Shown: positions 1 through 7,777 of the stretch, piece by piece
How positions within the stretch are numbered: position 1 is the first letter of the stretch
How the letters are laid out: each line of letters begins with the position of its first letter
Source of the DNA: an uncultured Bacteroides sp.
GTDB lineage: Bacteria; Bacteroidota; Bacteroidia; Bacteroidales; Bacteroidaceae
Assembly (NCBI GenBank): GCA_905197435.1
Contig: CAJJYX010000019.1
Span: 1-27,679, forward strand
DNA length: 27,679 bases
Direction of reading: 5' to 3'
Program-made: the position numbers and the translations under genes
Notes under the pieces: generated by a model
What the model was told of the DNA's origin: nothing
Seen by the model: only the letters and a program-made list of their open reading frames with translations
Databases searched by the model: none

Positions 1-101
1 GATAAAGTTCCAACCAATGGACTGACATACCGGGTAAAGTCTTTGGCGTGCATACTAAATGAACAGGCCACAAAGCCAAGCAAGAGGATTAATTTTCGCA
101 T
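1..101 (-). CDS. GH92 alpha-mannosidase, N-terminal fragment (cut by left edge)
   Basis: Only the first 33 codons are present. They begin MRKLILLLGFVACSFSMHA, a signal peptide that could also be read as a lipoprotein signal ending at the Cys in FVAC, followed by KDFTRYVSPLVGTL. RYVSPLVGTL matches the first conserved block of GH92 exo-acting alpha-mannosidases (compare FVNPFIGT in the complete GH92 gene at 1776-4007), so the product is probably a periplasmic or outer-membrane mannosidase acting on N-glycan or yeast-mannan side chains. The start lies 65 bases downstream of the FecR-like gene on the same strand, so it is probably the last visible gene of the same operon. The family call rests on one short motif plus context; everything after residue 33 is outside the window. 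Confidence 0.7.
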   Translation of the reverse strand, partial: MRKLILLLGFVACSFSMHAKDFTRYVSPLVGTL

Positions 102-166
102 AATAGTAGAAAGTTTTAGTATTAAATTAGTTTTTCTCGTTGTATTTCATATTTGTGCGGATAAGC

Positions 167-1171
167 CTACTTCTTTGAGGAAAGGAAAACACTGCTCCCT
201 ACAATTTTATACTCTACCGGGATTACATTCTTTATCAGGTTCAGTACGGCCTCCACACTGTCTTTTTTCTTAAGTGTACCCGAGTAGGTCTTACTTACAT
301 CTATGTCCGGCGCCAGAATAACCTTCACACCATACGAATTTTCCAATGTACGTGCAATGGTGTATATATCGGCTTTCTCAAAAACAAACTCATTGTTGTG
401 CCAGTTTTCTATCCCCGTATCCACCTGCTTCACAATCAGACGCCTGGTTATTCCGTTCAGCTCGGCTTTCTGTCCGGGAGCAAGAGTAATCATACCCTCA
501 CCATGATTGCCTTTCACCTCCACCTCCCCTTTCAGAAGAGTGGCTACCGCAGACATTTTTGCCTTATCAGACTTAAGATTGAAAATGGTTCCCAACACCC
601 TGACCTGCATGGCCTCACTCTGTACGACAAACGGTTTTTCCGGATTCCTCATCACTTCAAAATATCCCTCTCCCTCCAGATAAACCTTCCTGCCCTTCCC
701 GGCAAACTCATGCGGATACCTTAGGGTAGTATTCTTATTCAGCCAAACTTTCGTGCCATCCGGTAGTTTCAGTTCCTTAATCTTATCATAGGCAGTGACA
801 GCCAGCAATGTTTCCGGCCGGCTGCTATAGGTCTGATAGAAGAGGTAGCTGAAAAGTCCCAAAAGGAAGAAGCCCGCAAATACGGCAGCATATCGCATCC
901 AACCAATCTTTTTCCGCACCTTGTACTGTTCCGTCTTCTCTTGCTCCAGTCTTTTAATCAATCGTTTTTCGGCTTTTTCTATGTCTTGTGTATTCGAAGT
1001 ATCCCCCAGTCTCCCCAAGTGGTAAATCTCTTCCAGCTTGAACAGTTCGCGTGCATTCTCACCTGATTCTTCCAGCCAGGCGTTTACCTCACGAAGTTCA
1101 TCTTCCGTACATTCACCCATAAGGAATTTGGCTAATATCTCCTCATTCAACTTATTCATTCTTTCCTCCAT
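167..1171 (-). CDS. FecR-family anti-sigma factor (transmembrane)
   Basis: This 334-residue protein has the usual plan of Bacteroidetes anti-sigma factors. A short cytoplasmic N-terminal region (EEILAKFLMGECTEDELREV), predicted to hold the sigma factor, is followed by one membrane segment at about residues 90-113 (WMRYAAVFAGFFLLGLFSYL), then a periplasmic FecR domain (LPDGTKVWLNKNTTLRYP, GEGYFEV) and a C-terminal secretin/TonB short N-like DUF4974 domain (GTLKKKDSVEAVLNLI). The first ATG (1171) overlaps the sigma-factor stop by one base (TAATG). However, a second ATG at 1159 is preceded by GGAGG at good spacing, so translation may begin there, giving 330 residues. Family knowledge predicts that it holds the sigma factor at the membrane until a TonB-dependent receptor signals. 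No such receptor is visible here. Confidence 0.93.
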   Translation of the reverse strand: MEERMNKLNEEILAKFLMGECTEDELREVNAWLEESGENARELFKLEEIYHLGRLGDTSNTQDIEKAEKRLIKRLEQEKTEQYKVRKKIGWMRYAAVFAGFFLLGLFSYLFYQTYSSRPETLLAVTAYDKIKELKLPDGTKVWLNKNTTLRYPHEFAGKGRKVYLEGEGYFEVMRNPEKPFVVQSEAMQVRVLGTIFNLKSDKAKMSAVATLLKGEVEVKGNHGEGMITLAPGQKAELNGITRRLIVKQVDTGIENWHNNEFVFEKADIYTIARTLENSYGVKVILAPDIDVSKTYSGTLKKKDSVEAVLNLIKNVIPVEYKIVGSSVFLSSKK

Positions 1172-1764
1172 TATGATAATAAAACAACGCTGCTTGCAAA
1201 AACACTTACCTTCCCGATGAAAAACAGAGCCAGCATCAGATTCAAACGCCCCAGCTTGTCACGCAGGAATATCAAGGCTTTATACATGTGAGCCTCCACC
1301 GTACGCAGTGACACCCCCATCGTATCGGCTATCTCCTTATTCTTCATATCATGCAGATAACTGAGTTTGAATACCGTCCGGCACTTGTCCGGCAGTTCAT
1401 TGATGGCATCGGACAGTTTCCTCCTAAGCTCTGCGTCCTCTATCCGTCTCACCACATCATTACTGTCGGGCTGATAGAACTCAACCCTCTTCTTATGGAT
1501 TTCGAGCATGACAGCCTCATAGCCGTTCACAACGTCCCGATGCTTCAGGACATTCAAAGCACGGGTATACACTGCCCTATACAGAAAAGCCTGAATCTGC
1601 TCTCCCATCCTCATGGTATCTTTCCGCTTCCACAGTTCCACGAAAACATCCTGAACTACATCTTCCGCATCCTCTTCCCCCACAATGCGTGTGGCGTAGA
1701 ACAGCAGATTGGCGTAGTATCTACGGAAAAGCAACTTATATGCCAAGTCGAAATGTTCATCCAT
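1171..1764 (-). CDS. ECF-type RNA polymerase sigma factor
   Basis: At 197 residues this is typical of RpoE-like ECF sigma factors of Bacteroides. Region 2 appears at about residues 10-75 (FRRYYANLLFYATRIVGEEDAEDVVQDVFVELW compressed around the DAEDVVQDVF core), and region 4 at about 120-170 (INELPDKCRTVFKLSYLHDM, then KEIADTMGVSLRTVEAHMYKAL, the helix-turn-helix that reads the -35 element). The C-terminus is a hydrophobic tail (LMLALFFIGKVSVF) seen in some sigma factors paired with FecR proteins. It starts 11 bases after the stop of the GH92 gene and overlaps the FecR gene by one base, so the three are almost certainly co-transcribed. It probably drives this mannoside locus in response to a surface signal; the target promoter is not visible. 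Confidence 0.93.
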   Translation of the reverse strand: MDEHFDLAYKLLFRRYYANLLFYATRIVGEEDAEDVVQDVFVELWKRKDTMRMGEQIQAFLYRAVYTRALNVLKHRDVVNGYEAVMLEIHKKRVEFYQPDSNDVVRRIEDAELRRKLSDAINELPDKCRTVFKLSYLHDMKNKEIADTMGVSLRTVEAHMYKALIFLRDKLGRLNLMLALFFIGKVSVFASSVVLLS

Positions 1765-1775
1765 ATTTTAGCCGG

Positions 1776-4007
1776 TTATCGAGGACTGTACCATGCCGGA
1801 CCAGGTTTATCCCCCATTTCAAATTCGAAAACACTGCCATCCATTATCTGTTCATGCGTAATATAGCTTTCAGCGTAGTCCTTACCATTGAGTTTTACAG
1901 ACTGAATGTAACAATTCTCCTTGCTCACCGCCGGTGCCAGTACCGTAAAGGTCTTTCCACCGGGCAGGTGCATCTTCATTTCCGGATATAGGGGGGTACC
2001 GATTTCATATTTTCCGCCAACCGGGTCTACCGGATAAAATCCCATTGCACTGAACACATACCAGGCGGACATCTGCCCGCAATCCTCGTTGCCACACAAA
2101 CCGGCAGGAGTGTTCAGATAAAGCTCATGCATTACCCGTGCCGCATATTTCTGGGTTTTCCAGGGTTGGTCCACAGCATTGAACAGATAGATGACGTGAT
2201 GGCTCGGCTCATTTCCATGCGCATACTGGCCGATCATCCCGGTACTGAAAATAGGCAACTCGCTATCGGCAGAAGGATTGTAGGTAAACATGCTATCCAA
2301 CTTCTGTGCAAACCGCTCCTTGCCTCCGGTCAAAGCTATCAGGCCGTCAATATCCTGCTGTACAGACCAGAAGTACTGCCAACCGTTACTTTCACAGATA
2401 TGCGGAGTATAGTCGTCCGGCGAGAAATTCCGGATAAACTCTCCCTTGTCATCACGAGGCTGCATGAAAGAGCTTGCCGGATTGTAGACATTCCGGTAAT
2501 TGCGGGAACGTTCATAGAACTCGTCCGCAATCTCCTTGTCACCCAGTTTCTCTGCCATACGGGCTATGCAATAGTCATCGTATGCATATTCCAGCGTTTT
2601 GGAAAGTGACCAGTTTTCCGAATTATACCGGTCCGTCACGTTATAGGGAACATAGCCATATTTCTTATACAACCCGATGCCACGATAAGAATCGATATTG
2701 GCAGTGGCCACACAAGCCTCCAAAGCCTTTTTCGCATCGAAGTCTCCAATGCCCTTCAAATAGGCATCTGCAATGACCGGCACTGAATGGTAGCCTATCA
2801 TCATATCCGTCTCGCCGCCCTGGAAGTTCCATACGGGAAGGCGGCCGTTCTGTTCGGAAAAAGCGAGGAAAGACTTCACCATGTCATTCACCCGCGCCGG
2901 TTCAATAAAGGTATAGAGTGGATGAGCCGCACGAAAAGTATCCCACAAGGAGAAAGTACTGTAATTTGTCCAGCCCTCAGCCTGATGCACTTTCTTGTCG
3001 GGGCCGTAATAGGAACCATCTACATCGCTATAGATAGTGGGAGCAATCATCGAATGGTACAAAGCCGTGTAGAACTTGACTTTCTCATTGCGGTCATCGC
3101 ATTCTATTTCTATCCGTGACAATTGGTTGTTCCAATTGTCCTGCACAGCCGCCAGATATTTGTCGAAATCATCATCGGGCACTTCGGCAGCCAGATTACG
3201 TGCCGCCCCTTCCATACTCACACCGGAAATGGCGGTGCTGACAAGAATCTGCTCTCCTTCCCCGGTCCGGAAGTCGAACCGTGCAATGGCGGATGTCCCT
3301 ACCCGCTTGCCATCTTTCTCTATGGCGGCCGTATCGAGTTGCATCGAAGCAAACGGTTTGGAGAAGCGCGTACGGAAGTAGATGCGCTGGTCGCGTGCCC
3401 AACCGTCGGAGTAACGGTAACCTTGCACCGTCACCGAATCGACGGCTTCTATGTATGAATCATTGGTAAAATCCCAGTTCATGGCTTTCCGCAGATTCAA
3501 GAAAACGACAGCATCGGCCTTTGGGAAAGTATACCGCTGGATGCCGCAACGCTCGGTAGCCGTCAGCTCTACATTGATATCATAATCCTTGAGACGCACC
3601 CGGTAATATCCGGCGCTTGCCGACTCTTCCGAATGGGAGAACAAAGAATGAATGCCGAGCGGGGCTTCCGCTTCCTTATAAGGCAATGTCACCGGCATGA
3701 AGGAAATGTCATACAGGTCACCTGCCCCGGTTCCGGAGAGATGGGTATGGCTGAAACCTGCAATAGTGCTGTCCGGATAAAAATAGCCGGAAATGCGGTC
3801 CCAACCGGGAAGTCCGTTATCAGGACTGAGCTGCACCATGCCAAACGGAGCCTGGGCACCCGGATAGGTATTTCCGGTAAAATCCGTACCGATAAAGGGA
3901 TTCACGAACTCTGCATAAGACACACTCTTCACATCCGACACTTGCGAGGTACATGCCAGAAAAGATGAAAAGGCAACAAGCAAACAACAAGATTTTATTA
4001 ACTTCAT
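1776..4007 (-). CDS. GH92 alpha-mannosidase lipoprotein
   Basis: A full-length 743-residue glycoside hydrolase of family 92, which are calcium-dependent inverting exo-alpha-mannosidases that trim mannose from N-glycans and mannans. The signal peptide ends in a lipobox with Cys19 (SSFLAC), so the mature enzyme is lipid-anchored. Conserved family blocks occur in order: FVNPFIGTDFTGNTYPGAQ near residue 35, GWTNYSTFSLWDTFRAAHP, NFQGGETDMMIGYHS, ESNGWQYFW with Glu539, HGNEPSHH with Glu600, and GNEDCGQMSAW with Glu641/Asp642. By comparison with characterised members, Glu539 is the likely general acid and Asp642 lies in the region that supplies the base; that mapping is from memory of the motifs. 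The specificity (alpha-1,2, 1,3, 1,4 or 1,6) cannot be read from the sequence. It is the first gene of a four-gene operon. Confidence 0.95.
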   Translation of the reverse strand: MKLIKSCCLLVAFSSFLACTSQVSDVKSVSYAEFVNPFIGTDFTGNTYPGAQAPFGMVQLSPDNGLPGWDRISGYFYPDSTIAGFSHTHLSGTGAGDLYDISFMPVTLPYKEAEAPLGIHSLFSHSEESASAGYYRVRLKDYDINVELTATERCGIQRYTFPKADAVVFLNLRKAMNWDFTNDSYIEAVDSVTVQGYRYSDGWARDQRIYFRTRFSKPFASMQLDTAAIEKDGKRVGTSAIARFDFRTGEGEQILVSTAISGVSMEGAARNLAAEVPDDDFDKYLAAVQDNWNNQLSRIEIECDDRNEKVKFYTALYHSMIAPTIYSDVDGSYYGPDKKVHQAEGWTNYSTFSLWDTFRAAHPLYTFIEPARVNDMVKSFLAFSEQNGRLPVWNFQGGETDMMIGYHSVPVIADAYLKGIGDFDAKKALEACVATANIDSYRGIGLYKKYGYVPYNVTDRYNSENWSLSKTLEYAYDDYCIARMAEKLGDKEIADEFYERSRNYRNVYNPASSFMQPRDDKGEFIRNFSPDDYTPHICESNGWQYFWSVQQDIDGLIALTGGKERFAQKLDSMFTYNPSADSELPIFSTGMIGQYAHGNEPSHHVIYLFNAVDQPWKTQKYAARVMHELYLNTPAGLCGNEDCGQMSAWYVFSAMGFYPVDPVGGKYEIGTPLYPEMKMHLPGGKTFTVLAPAVSKENCYIQSVKLNGKDYAESYITHEQIMDGSVFEFEMGDKPGPAWYSPR

Positions 4008-4096
4008 AACATTATAGGGTTAACGTGTATAATATAACAACCTAACCGGATAAAACACTTACACATCTTGTCATCTTTCAACAAAATTCATGCAAA

Positions 4097-4104
4097 CAAA
4101 AGTA
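4097..4104 (-). promoter_or_regulatory. candidate -7 element for the GH92-sigma-FecR operon
   Basis: Read on the minus strand this is TACTTTTG, matching the Bacteroides -7 consensus TAnnTTTG. It lies about 90 bases upstream of the GH92 start. I see no TTTG -33 element at the expected distance, so this may be a weak or activated promoter. Confidence 0.4.
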
Positions 4105-4157
4105 ATACAATATTCCGATTAATCATCTTTTTTATTTCAATAAAGTATACTTTACGC

Positions 4158-4165
4158 TATCTTTG
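4158..4165 (+). promoter_or_regulatory. Bacteroides -7 promoter element for the HAD/DUF3667 gene
   Basis: TATCTTTG fits TAnnTTTG exactly and lies 15 bases before the ATG at 4181. The 5' leader would be very short (under about 10 bases). This placement makes a TTG start at 4163 impossible, since it would fall inside the promoter. Confidence 0.75.
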
Positions 4166-4180
4166 CCACAAAAAGTCACA

Positions 4181-6130
4181 ATGAATTACACGACTTATCT
4201 TTTCGACTTTGACTATACACTTGCTGATTCCTCCCGCGGAATCGTCACCTGTTTCCGTAACGTACTGACACGTCACGGGTATACGGAAGTGACGGACGAC
4301 GACATCAAACGCACCATCGGCAAGACCCTGGAAGACTCCTTCTCCATCCTCACCGGAGTGACGGATGCCGGACAACTGGCAGGATTCAAGGCAGAATACC
4401 GAAAAGAGGCCGATACGCACATGACCGTCAACACGGTGCTTTTTCTGGAGACCAAATCCGTACTGACCGCACTGAAGGACTCCGGTGCCCGCATCGGAAT
4501 CATCTCGACCAAATACCGGTTCCGCATCAAGGAGCTCCTCGACCAGCATTTCCCCGAAGACTTTATGGACATCATCGTGGGCGGCGAGGATGTGAAAGCT
4601 GCCAAGCCATCTCCCGAAGGGCTGCTCCTCGCCATCAAGCAGTTGCACGCCAACAAAGCCGAAACTCTCTACATCGGCGACAGTACGGTAGACGCTGAAA
4701 CAGCCCAAGCAGCCGGAGTGGACTTTGCCGGCGTCACCCACGGAGTGACCACCGCCAAAGAACTGGAGAAGTACCCGCATTGGAAAATAATGAGCACCCT
4801 GGATGAACTGTTGGAAGTCCAGGAGGAGCATCCTTCCACATTTAAGGTTGAGGAACCCATCCGACCGGAAAACATTCCCTCCACCCCCTCCCGGAAACAG
4901 AAAATGATAAGTGTCTGGCAAATCATCCTCCTGCTATTGCTCTTTTGGCTGGCCATCGAAGAGCTGGATACAACCGACAGCACCTATTTTTTCCCGATCC
5001 TCTTTATACTGGCATTGTGGGGCATCCTGCAAAAAAGGAGGATTCTGCCCGGCAAGGCAAAAGCTTTCCTTGACTCATGGTGGCATCCGTACGCAGTACG
5101 CCTGCGCGCATTACACATCAAGCTGGTACAAGGGAAGAAAATCCCCCCTGCCTGCAACGAAACCTATACCTGCCTGAACTGTGGCACCACCTATACCGGC
5201 AACTACTGCAACCGTTGCGGGCAAAGCCGCAACACCCCACGCTACCGACTGAGCAACGCCCTCAGAAACATTGCCGGCGGTTTCTTTAACATAGACAACG
5301 GATTCGGGCGCACGCTTCTGGAACTCCTCTACCGCCCGGGATACATGATCAGAGATTTCATCAGCGGTAAGCGCGTGGAGTATTTCCGCCCGTTCCAGAC
5401 ACTCTTCATCCTCGCAGCCCTTTACATCATGGCTGTGCAGCTGGTAGACCCGGAAGCTCTGGACAAAAATGAAAAGATGGAAAAGACGGAACTGACGGAG
5501 CAGACAGACAAAGGGAAAATCATTACTGCCCAGGAAGAGCTTACCCAAAAGACAGAGAGTACCCATAGCAACGACTCCACTGCTGCCACACAGATATCCG
5601 AACCGGAGAGCGATGATGACGACCTCATCGACGAATTTACAAAGGATACCTCGGAAGTGGGAAACAAACTGGAGAAATTCTTCCAAAGCTCCCCTTTCCT
5701 CATGAAAGTATGGAATCTGATGAAGAGCTGGGGACACGGGAACAAGGCATTCCGCATCATTGCCACACTACCCCTGTTTGCACTTGCCACCCAACTTGCC
5801 TTCCGGCGCCGGAAATACAAGTTGAACTACAACACCACGGAGCATGTATTCATACAGGCCTATATAGCCTGCCAGATACTCCTGCTGAGCATCATCGTAC
5901 TGCCTTTCAACGGGTATGCAACAGTGGACGACTTGTATGAGCTGCCCTTATGGCTTATTTTCATCCTATTCTGTTGGGACTACAAGCAATTGTACCGCTG
6001 CACCTGGTGGAGAAGCTTCTGGCGCACTGTCCTCATGCTGATTTACAGCCTTGTGCTGCTTGTCATCTTTGCATGCCTTGTAATAGCGCTGATGCTGGCC
6101 GGTATCTATACACTGAAATTCATCTTGTAA
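4181..6130 (+). CDS. HAD-family phosphatase fused to zinc ribbon and DUF3667 membrane domain
   Basis: The start is the ATG at 4181 (649 residues), because the longer frame begins inside the promoter. Residues 1-210 are a haloacid-dehalogenase phosphatase of the phosphoglycolate phosphatase/PpaX type: motif I DFDYTLADS with Asp9 and Asp11, motif II IISTKYR, motif III Lys in KAAKPSPEG, and motif IV YIGDSTVDAETAQAAG. Two membrane segments follow at about 243-280 (IILLLLLFWLAI, FPILFILALWGIL). Then comes a CxxC-x8-CxxC zinc ribbon (Cys331, 334, 343, 346) heading a DUF3667 domain (GGFFNIDNGFGRTLLELLYR, RPFQTLFILAAL), an acidic linker and further membrane helices to the C-terminus. The phosphatase should face the cytoplasm. 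The substrate is unknown. The gene stands alone, divergent from the GH92 operon. Each half is recognisable; the joint function is not. Confidence 0.88.
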   Translation: MNYTTYLFDFDYTLADSSRGIVTCFRNVLTRHGYTEVTDDDIKRTIGKTLEDSFSILTGVTDAGQLAGFKAEYRKEADTHMTVNTVLFLETKSVLTALKDSGARIGIISTKYRFRIKELLDQHFPEDFMDIIVGGEDVKAAKPSPEGLLLAIKQLHANKAETLYIGDSTVDAETAQAAGVDFAGVTHGVTTAKELEKYPHWKIMSTLDELLEVQEEHPSTFKVEEPIRPENIPSTPSRKQKMISVWQIILLLLLFWLAIEELDTTDSTYFFPILFILALWGILQKRRILPGKAKAFLDSWWHPYAVRLRALHIKLVQGKKIPPACNETYTCLNCGTTYTGNYCNRCGQSRNTPRYRLSNALRNIAGGFFNIDNGFGRTLLELLYRPGYMIRDFISGKRVEYFRPFQTLFILAALYIMAVQLVDPEALDKNEKMEKTELTEQTDKGKIITAQEELTQKTESTHSNDSTAATQISEPESDDDDLIDEFTKDTSEVGNKLEKFFQSSPFLMKVWNLMKSWGHGNKAFRIIATLPLFALATQLAFRRRKYKLNYNTTEHVFIQAYIACQILLLSIIVLPFNGYATVDDLYELPLWLIFILFCWDYKQLYRCTWWRSFWRTVLMLIYSLVLLVIFACLVIALMLAGIYTLKFIL

Positions 6131-6169
6131 CGGAAACCGCTCCTACACAAAAGTTGAAAAACATAAAAA

Positions 6170-6274
6170 CATCTGTCACGCTATCACGCGATCCTCGCAT
6201 TCCACTGTATAGCAACCAATTAGCCCGTGACAGATGCCCGTGATAGATAAAAATCACAACAAGTATCTATCACG
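6170..6274. repeat. paired palindromic (REP-like) intergenic element
   Basis: Two adjacent perfect inverted repeats sit just downstream of the HAD/DUF3667 gene. The first has 11-base arms CATCTGTCACG (6170-6180) and CGTGACAGATG (6226-6236). The second has 11-base arms CGTGATAGATA (6239-6249) and TATCTATCACG (6264-6274). The two share the TCACG/CGTGA core, and a further CTATCACGCG half-site lies at 6181-6190. There is no T-tract, so this is not a standard terminator. The paired-hairpin layout resembles REP/BIME-type dispersed elements, but copy number cannot be judged from this window. Confidence 0.7.
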
Positions 6275-6348
6275 CACCGAAAAAACGTCTTTAATAAAGA
6301 GGATAAAAAGCCTTATCCGACTCAGTACGAACAAAGCTATTTTCTTAG

Positions 6349-6383
6349 TTCTGAGCATGAAACTAAAAGTTTCATGCTCAGAA
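6349..6383. repeat. perfect 16-bp inverted repeat with 3-base loop
   Basis: The arms TTCTGAGCATGAAACT (6349-6364) and AGTTTCATGCTCAGAA (6368-6383) are perfectly complementary around an AAA loop. No U-tract follows. It directly abuts the 22-bp tandem array at 6386, and its right arm shares the GTTTC core of that array. Confidence 0.85.
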
Positions 6384-6385
6384 AA

Positions 6386-6495
6386 CCATTTGTTTCAACG
6401 AGCAATACAAGTTGTTTCAGCAAGGCAAACCGTTTGTTTCTGCAAGAAAAACCATTTGTTCCGACAAGAAAGACTGTCTTTCAATGAAGCTTGCA
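6386..6495. repeat. five-copy degenerate 22-bp tandem array
   Basis: Units start at 6386, 6408, 6430, 6452 and 6474, each exactly 22 bases long, with a consensus close to CCRTTTGTTTCnrCAAGnAA. The first four are clear and the fifth is weak. The 22-base period is not a multiple of three and equals roughly two helical turns, so the GTTTC cores fall on about the same DNA face. A 92-codon reading frame crosses the array (6234-6512), but its peptide merely reflects the repeat and has no recognisable domain. The rest of 6131-6637 holds no gene I can support. Confidence 0.75.
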
Positions 6496-6637
6496 GACAA
6501 TTATTTGATTAGTAGTCATTACTACAGAAAATCAGAAAACAATTCTGTCTCTACCTTTTGAACGATTTATGCAATTGGAGATTCGTTCGTTTCAGGAGTA
6601 GTGTCGAATCAATCATACGGAAACTTTCCTGTTATGA

Positions 6638-7492
6638 TTACTTCCTGTAATCCGTCGGGTTGAGACCGAGGTTCTGCTGCACGTAACGACTGAAATAAGC
6701 AGGTGACGAGAATCCGAACATATCGGAAATCTGTACGAATGACAACGACTTGTCGCGCAACAGACGCGAAATGTCGAGAATCGTATAACGGTTGATCCAA
6801 TAGCTTGCAGCATATCCGCTGACCTTTTTCGACACCTCCGACAGATATTTCGACGTCACGCATAGACAGTCGGCATAGTAGGAAACTTCCCGATGCTCAC
6901 GGTACGTCCCCTCTTCCAGCATTTTCAAAAAGCGGTTCATGATGGAGGCGTTCTGCGTCGAAATATCGCTCTGGCCGTACAGACTGGCGTGAAAGTCGAA
7001 GAAATCGAGGATAGCCGCCTGCATGGCGTTGATGAGTGTTTCTTGATAAAAGCGGTGTTCCGTATTACGGATACGCAACTCCAACAGTTCGAAATCCCGA
7101 CGGCAGACGATTTGCTGCTCCGGCGTGAGGTGCATCACGGGATTGAGAAAAAGAGCCAGCGCCCCCTTCATGCCGTAATTGCTCTGCGGTGTGCATAACT
7201 CGATAAAACCGGGTGCGGCATAAATTATCTTGCAGCGGAAATCGTCTGAAGGCTGCACTTTCTCGACCATTTTCCGCTTGCGGATAATCGACAAATCTCC
7301 GGCGTGCAACTCGAAATCCCGCTCGTTGAAACGGTAACGGCACGTCCCGCCCAAGCACAGCAAATGGACCAGATACTCCTCTTCGGAGTCTGTTCTCACA
7401 ATGCCCAACCTGTCGGCAACAATGATATCTTTTGAGTATTCCATACCGCAACTGTTTGATTTCTGCCCGTGAAAATACAAATAATTACACAA
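6638..7492 (-). CDS. AraC-family transcriptional regulator
   Basis: A 284-residue protein with a cupin-like N-terminal sensing half (CRYRFNERDFELHAGDLSII) and a C-terminal AraC/XylS double helix-turn-helix at about residues 190-284. The second HTH carries the family signature (SDMFGFSSPAYFSRYVQQNL, GLNPTDYR). The start at 7492 is not secure: a Met at residue 17 (7444, MEYSKDIIVADRLG) begins where homologous proteins usually do. By family, it binds DNA near its target genes and responds to a small molecule. It lies downstream of, and on the same strand as, the aldo/keto reductase and ferredoxin genes, so those are its likely targets. The 7493-7777 gap upstream contains the lost tail of the reductase and otherwise nothing I can name. 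Confidence 0.92.
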   Translation of the reverse strand: MCNYLYFHGQKSNSCGMEYSKDIIVADRLGIVRTDSEEEYLVHLLCLGGTCRYRFNERDFELHAGDLSIIRKRKMVEKVQPSDDFRCKIIYAAPGFIELCTPQSNYGMKGALALFLNPVMHLTPEQQIVCRRDFELLELRIRNTEHRFYQETLINAMQAAILDFFDFHASLYGQSDISTQNASIMNRFLKMLEEGTYREHREVSYYADCLCVTSKYLSEVSKKVSGYAASYWINRYTILDISRLLRDKSLSFVQISDMFGFSSPAYFSRYVQQNLGLNPTDYRK

Positions 7493-7777
7493 AAAGCCAT
7501 AACCGCATTGGCAGCGATTGTGAGTTTTACTGCTTTTAACTATATTTTAGCCGTTTATCGTACTGACATGAATCGTTCTTTTGATGGCAGGACGAGCGTC
7601 CGATTCCTTTTCCGTTTTCGCTACCTCCGTGCAAGGCTTGTATTCTGCAGGATATGGGGTAGGCGATTGTTGAGCAACTGCCCATCGACGGGACTCATGA
7701 CATGATGAATTATTTCCGGCCTCATAATTTACTTCTTTATGGATGAACCTCCGAACACTTCGCTCATCGACATCGTA

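Noticed and set aside
4163..4180. TTG start six codons upstream for the HAD/DUF3667 gene
   Set aside because: The TTG is part of the -7 promoter element, so it would not be transcribed.
4157..4921. 254-codon minus-strand open frame opposite the HAD domain
   Set aside because: Complementary to conserved HAD motifs; a Gly/Phe-rich shadow translation.
6170..6495. possible CRISPR array from the repeated units
   Set aside because: Units are directly abutting with no unique spacers, are degenerate, and no cas gene is present.
6234..6512. 92-codon plus-strand open frame across the 22-bp array
   Set aside because: Its sequence is dictated by the DNA repeats, whose 22-base period is not in codon register; there is no homologue I recognise.
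7469..7705. 78-codon plus-strand frame beginning with a signal-peptide-like stretch
   Set aside because: It overlaps the start of the AraC gene on the other strand, has no promoter, and after residue 30 becomes Arg-rich shadow sequence.
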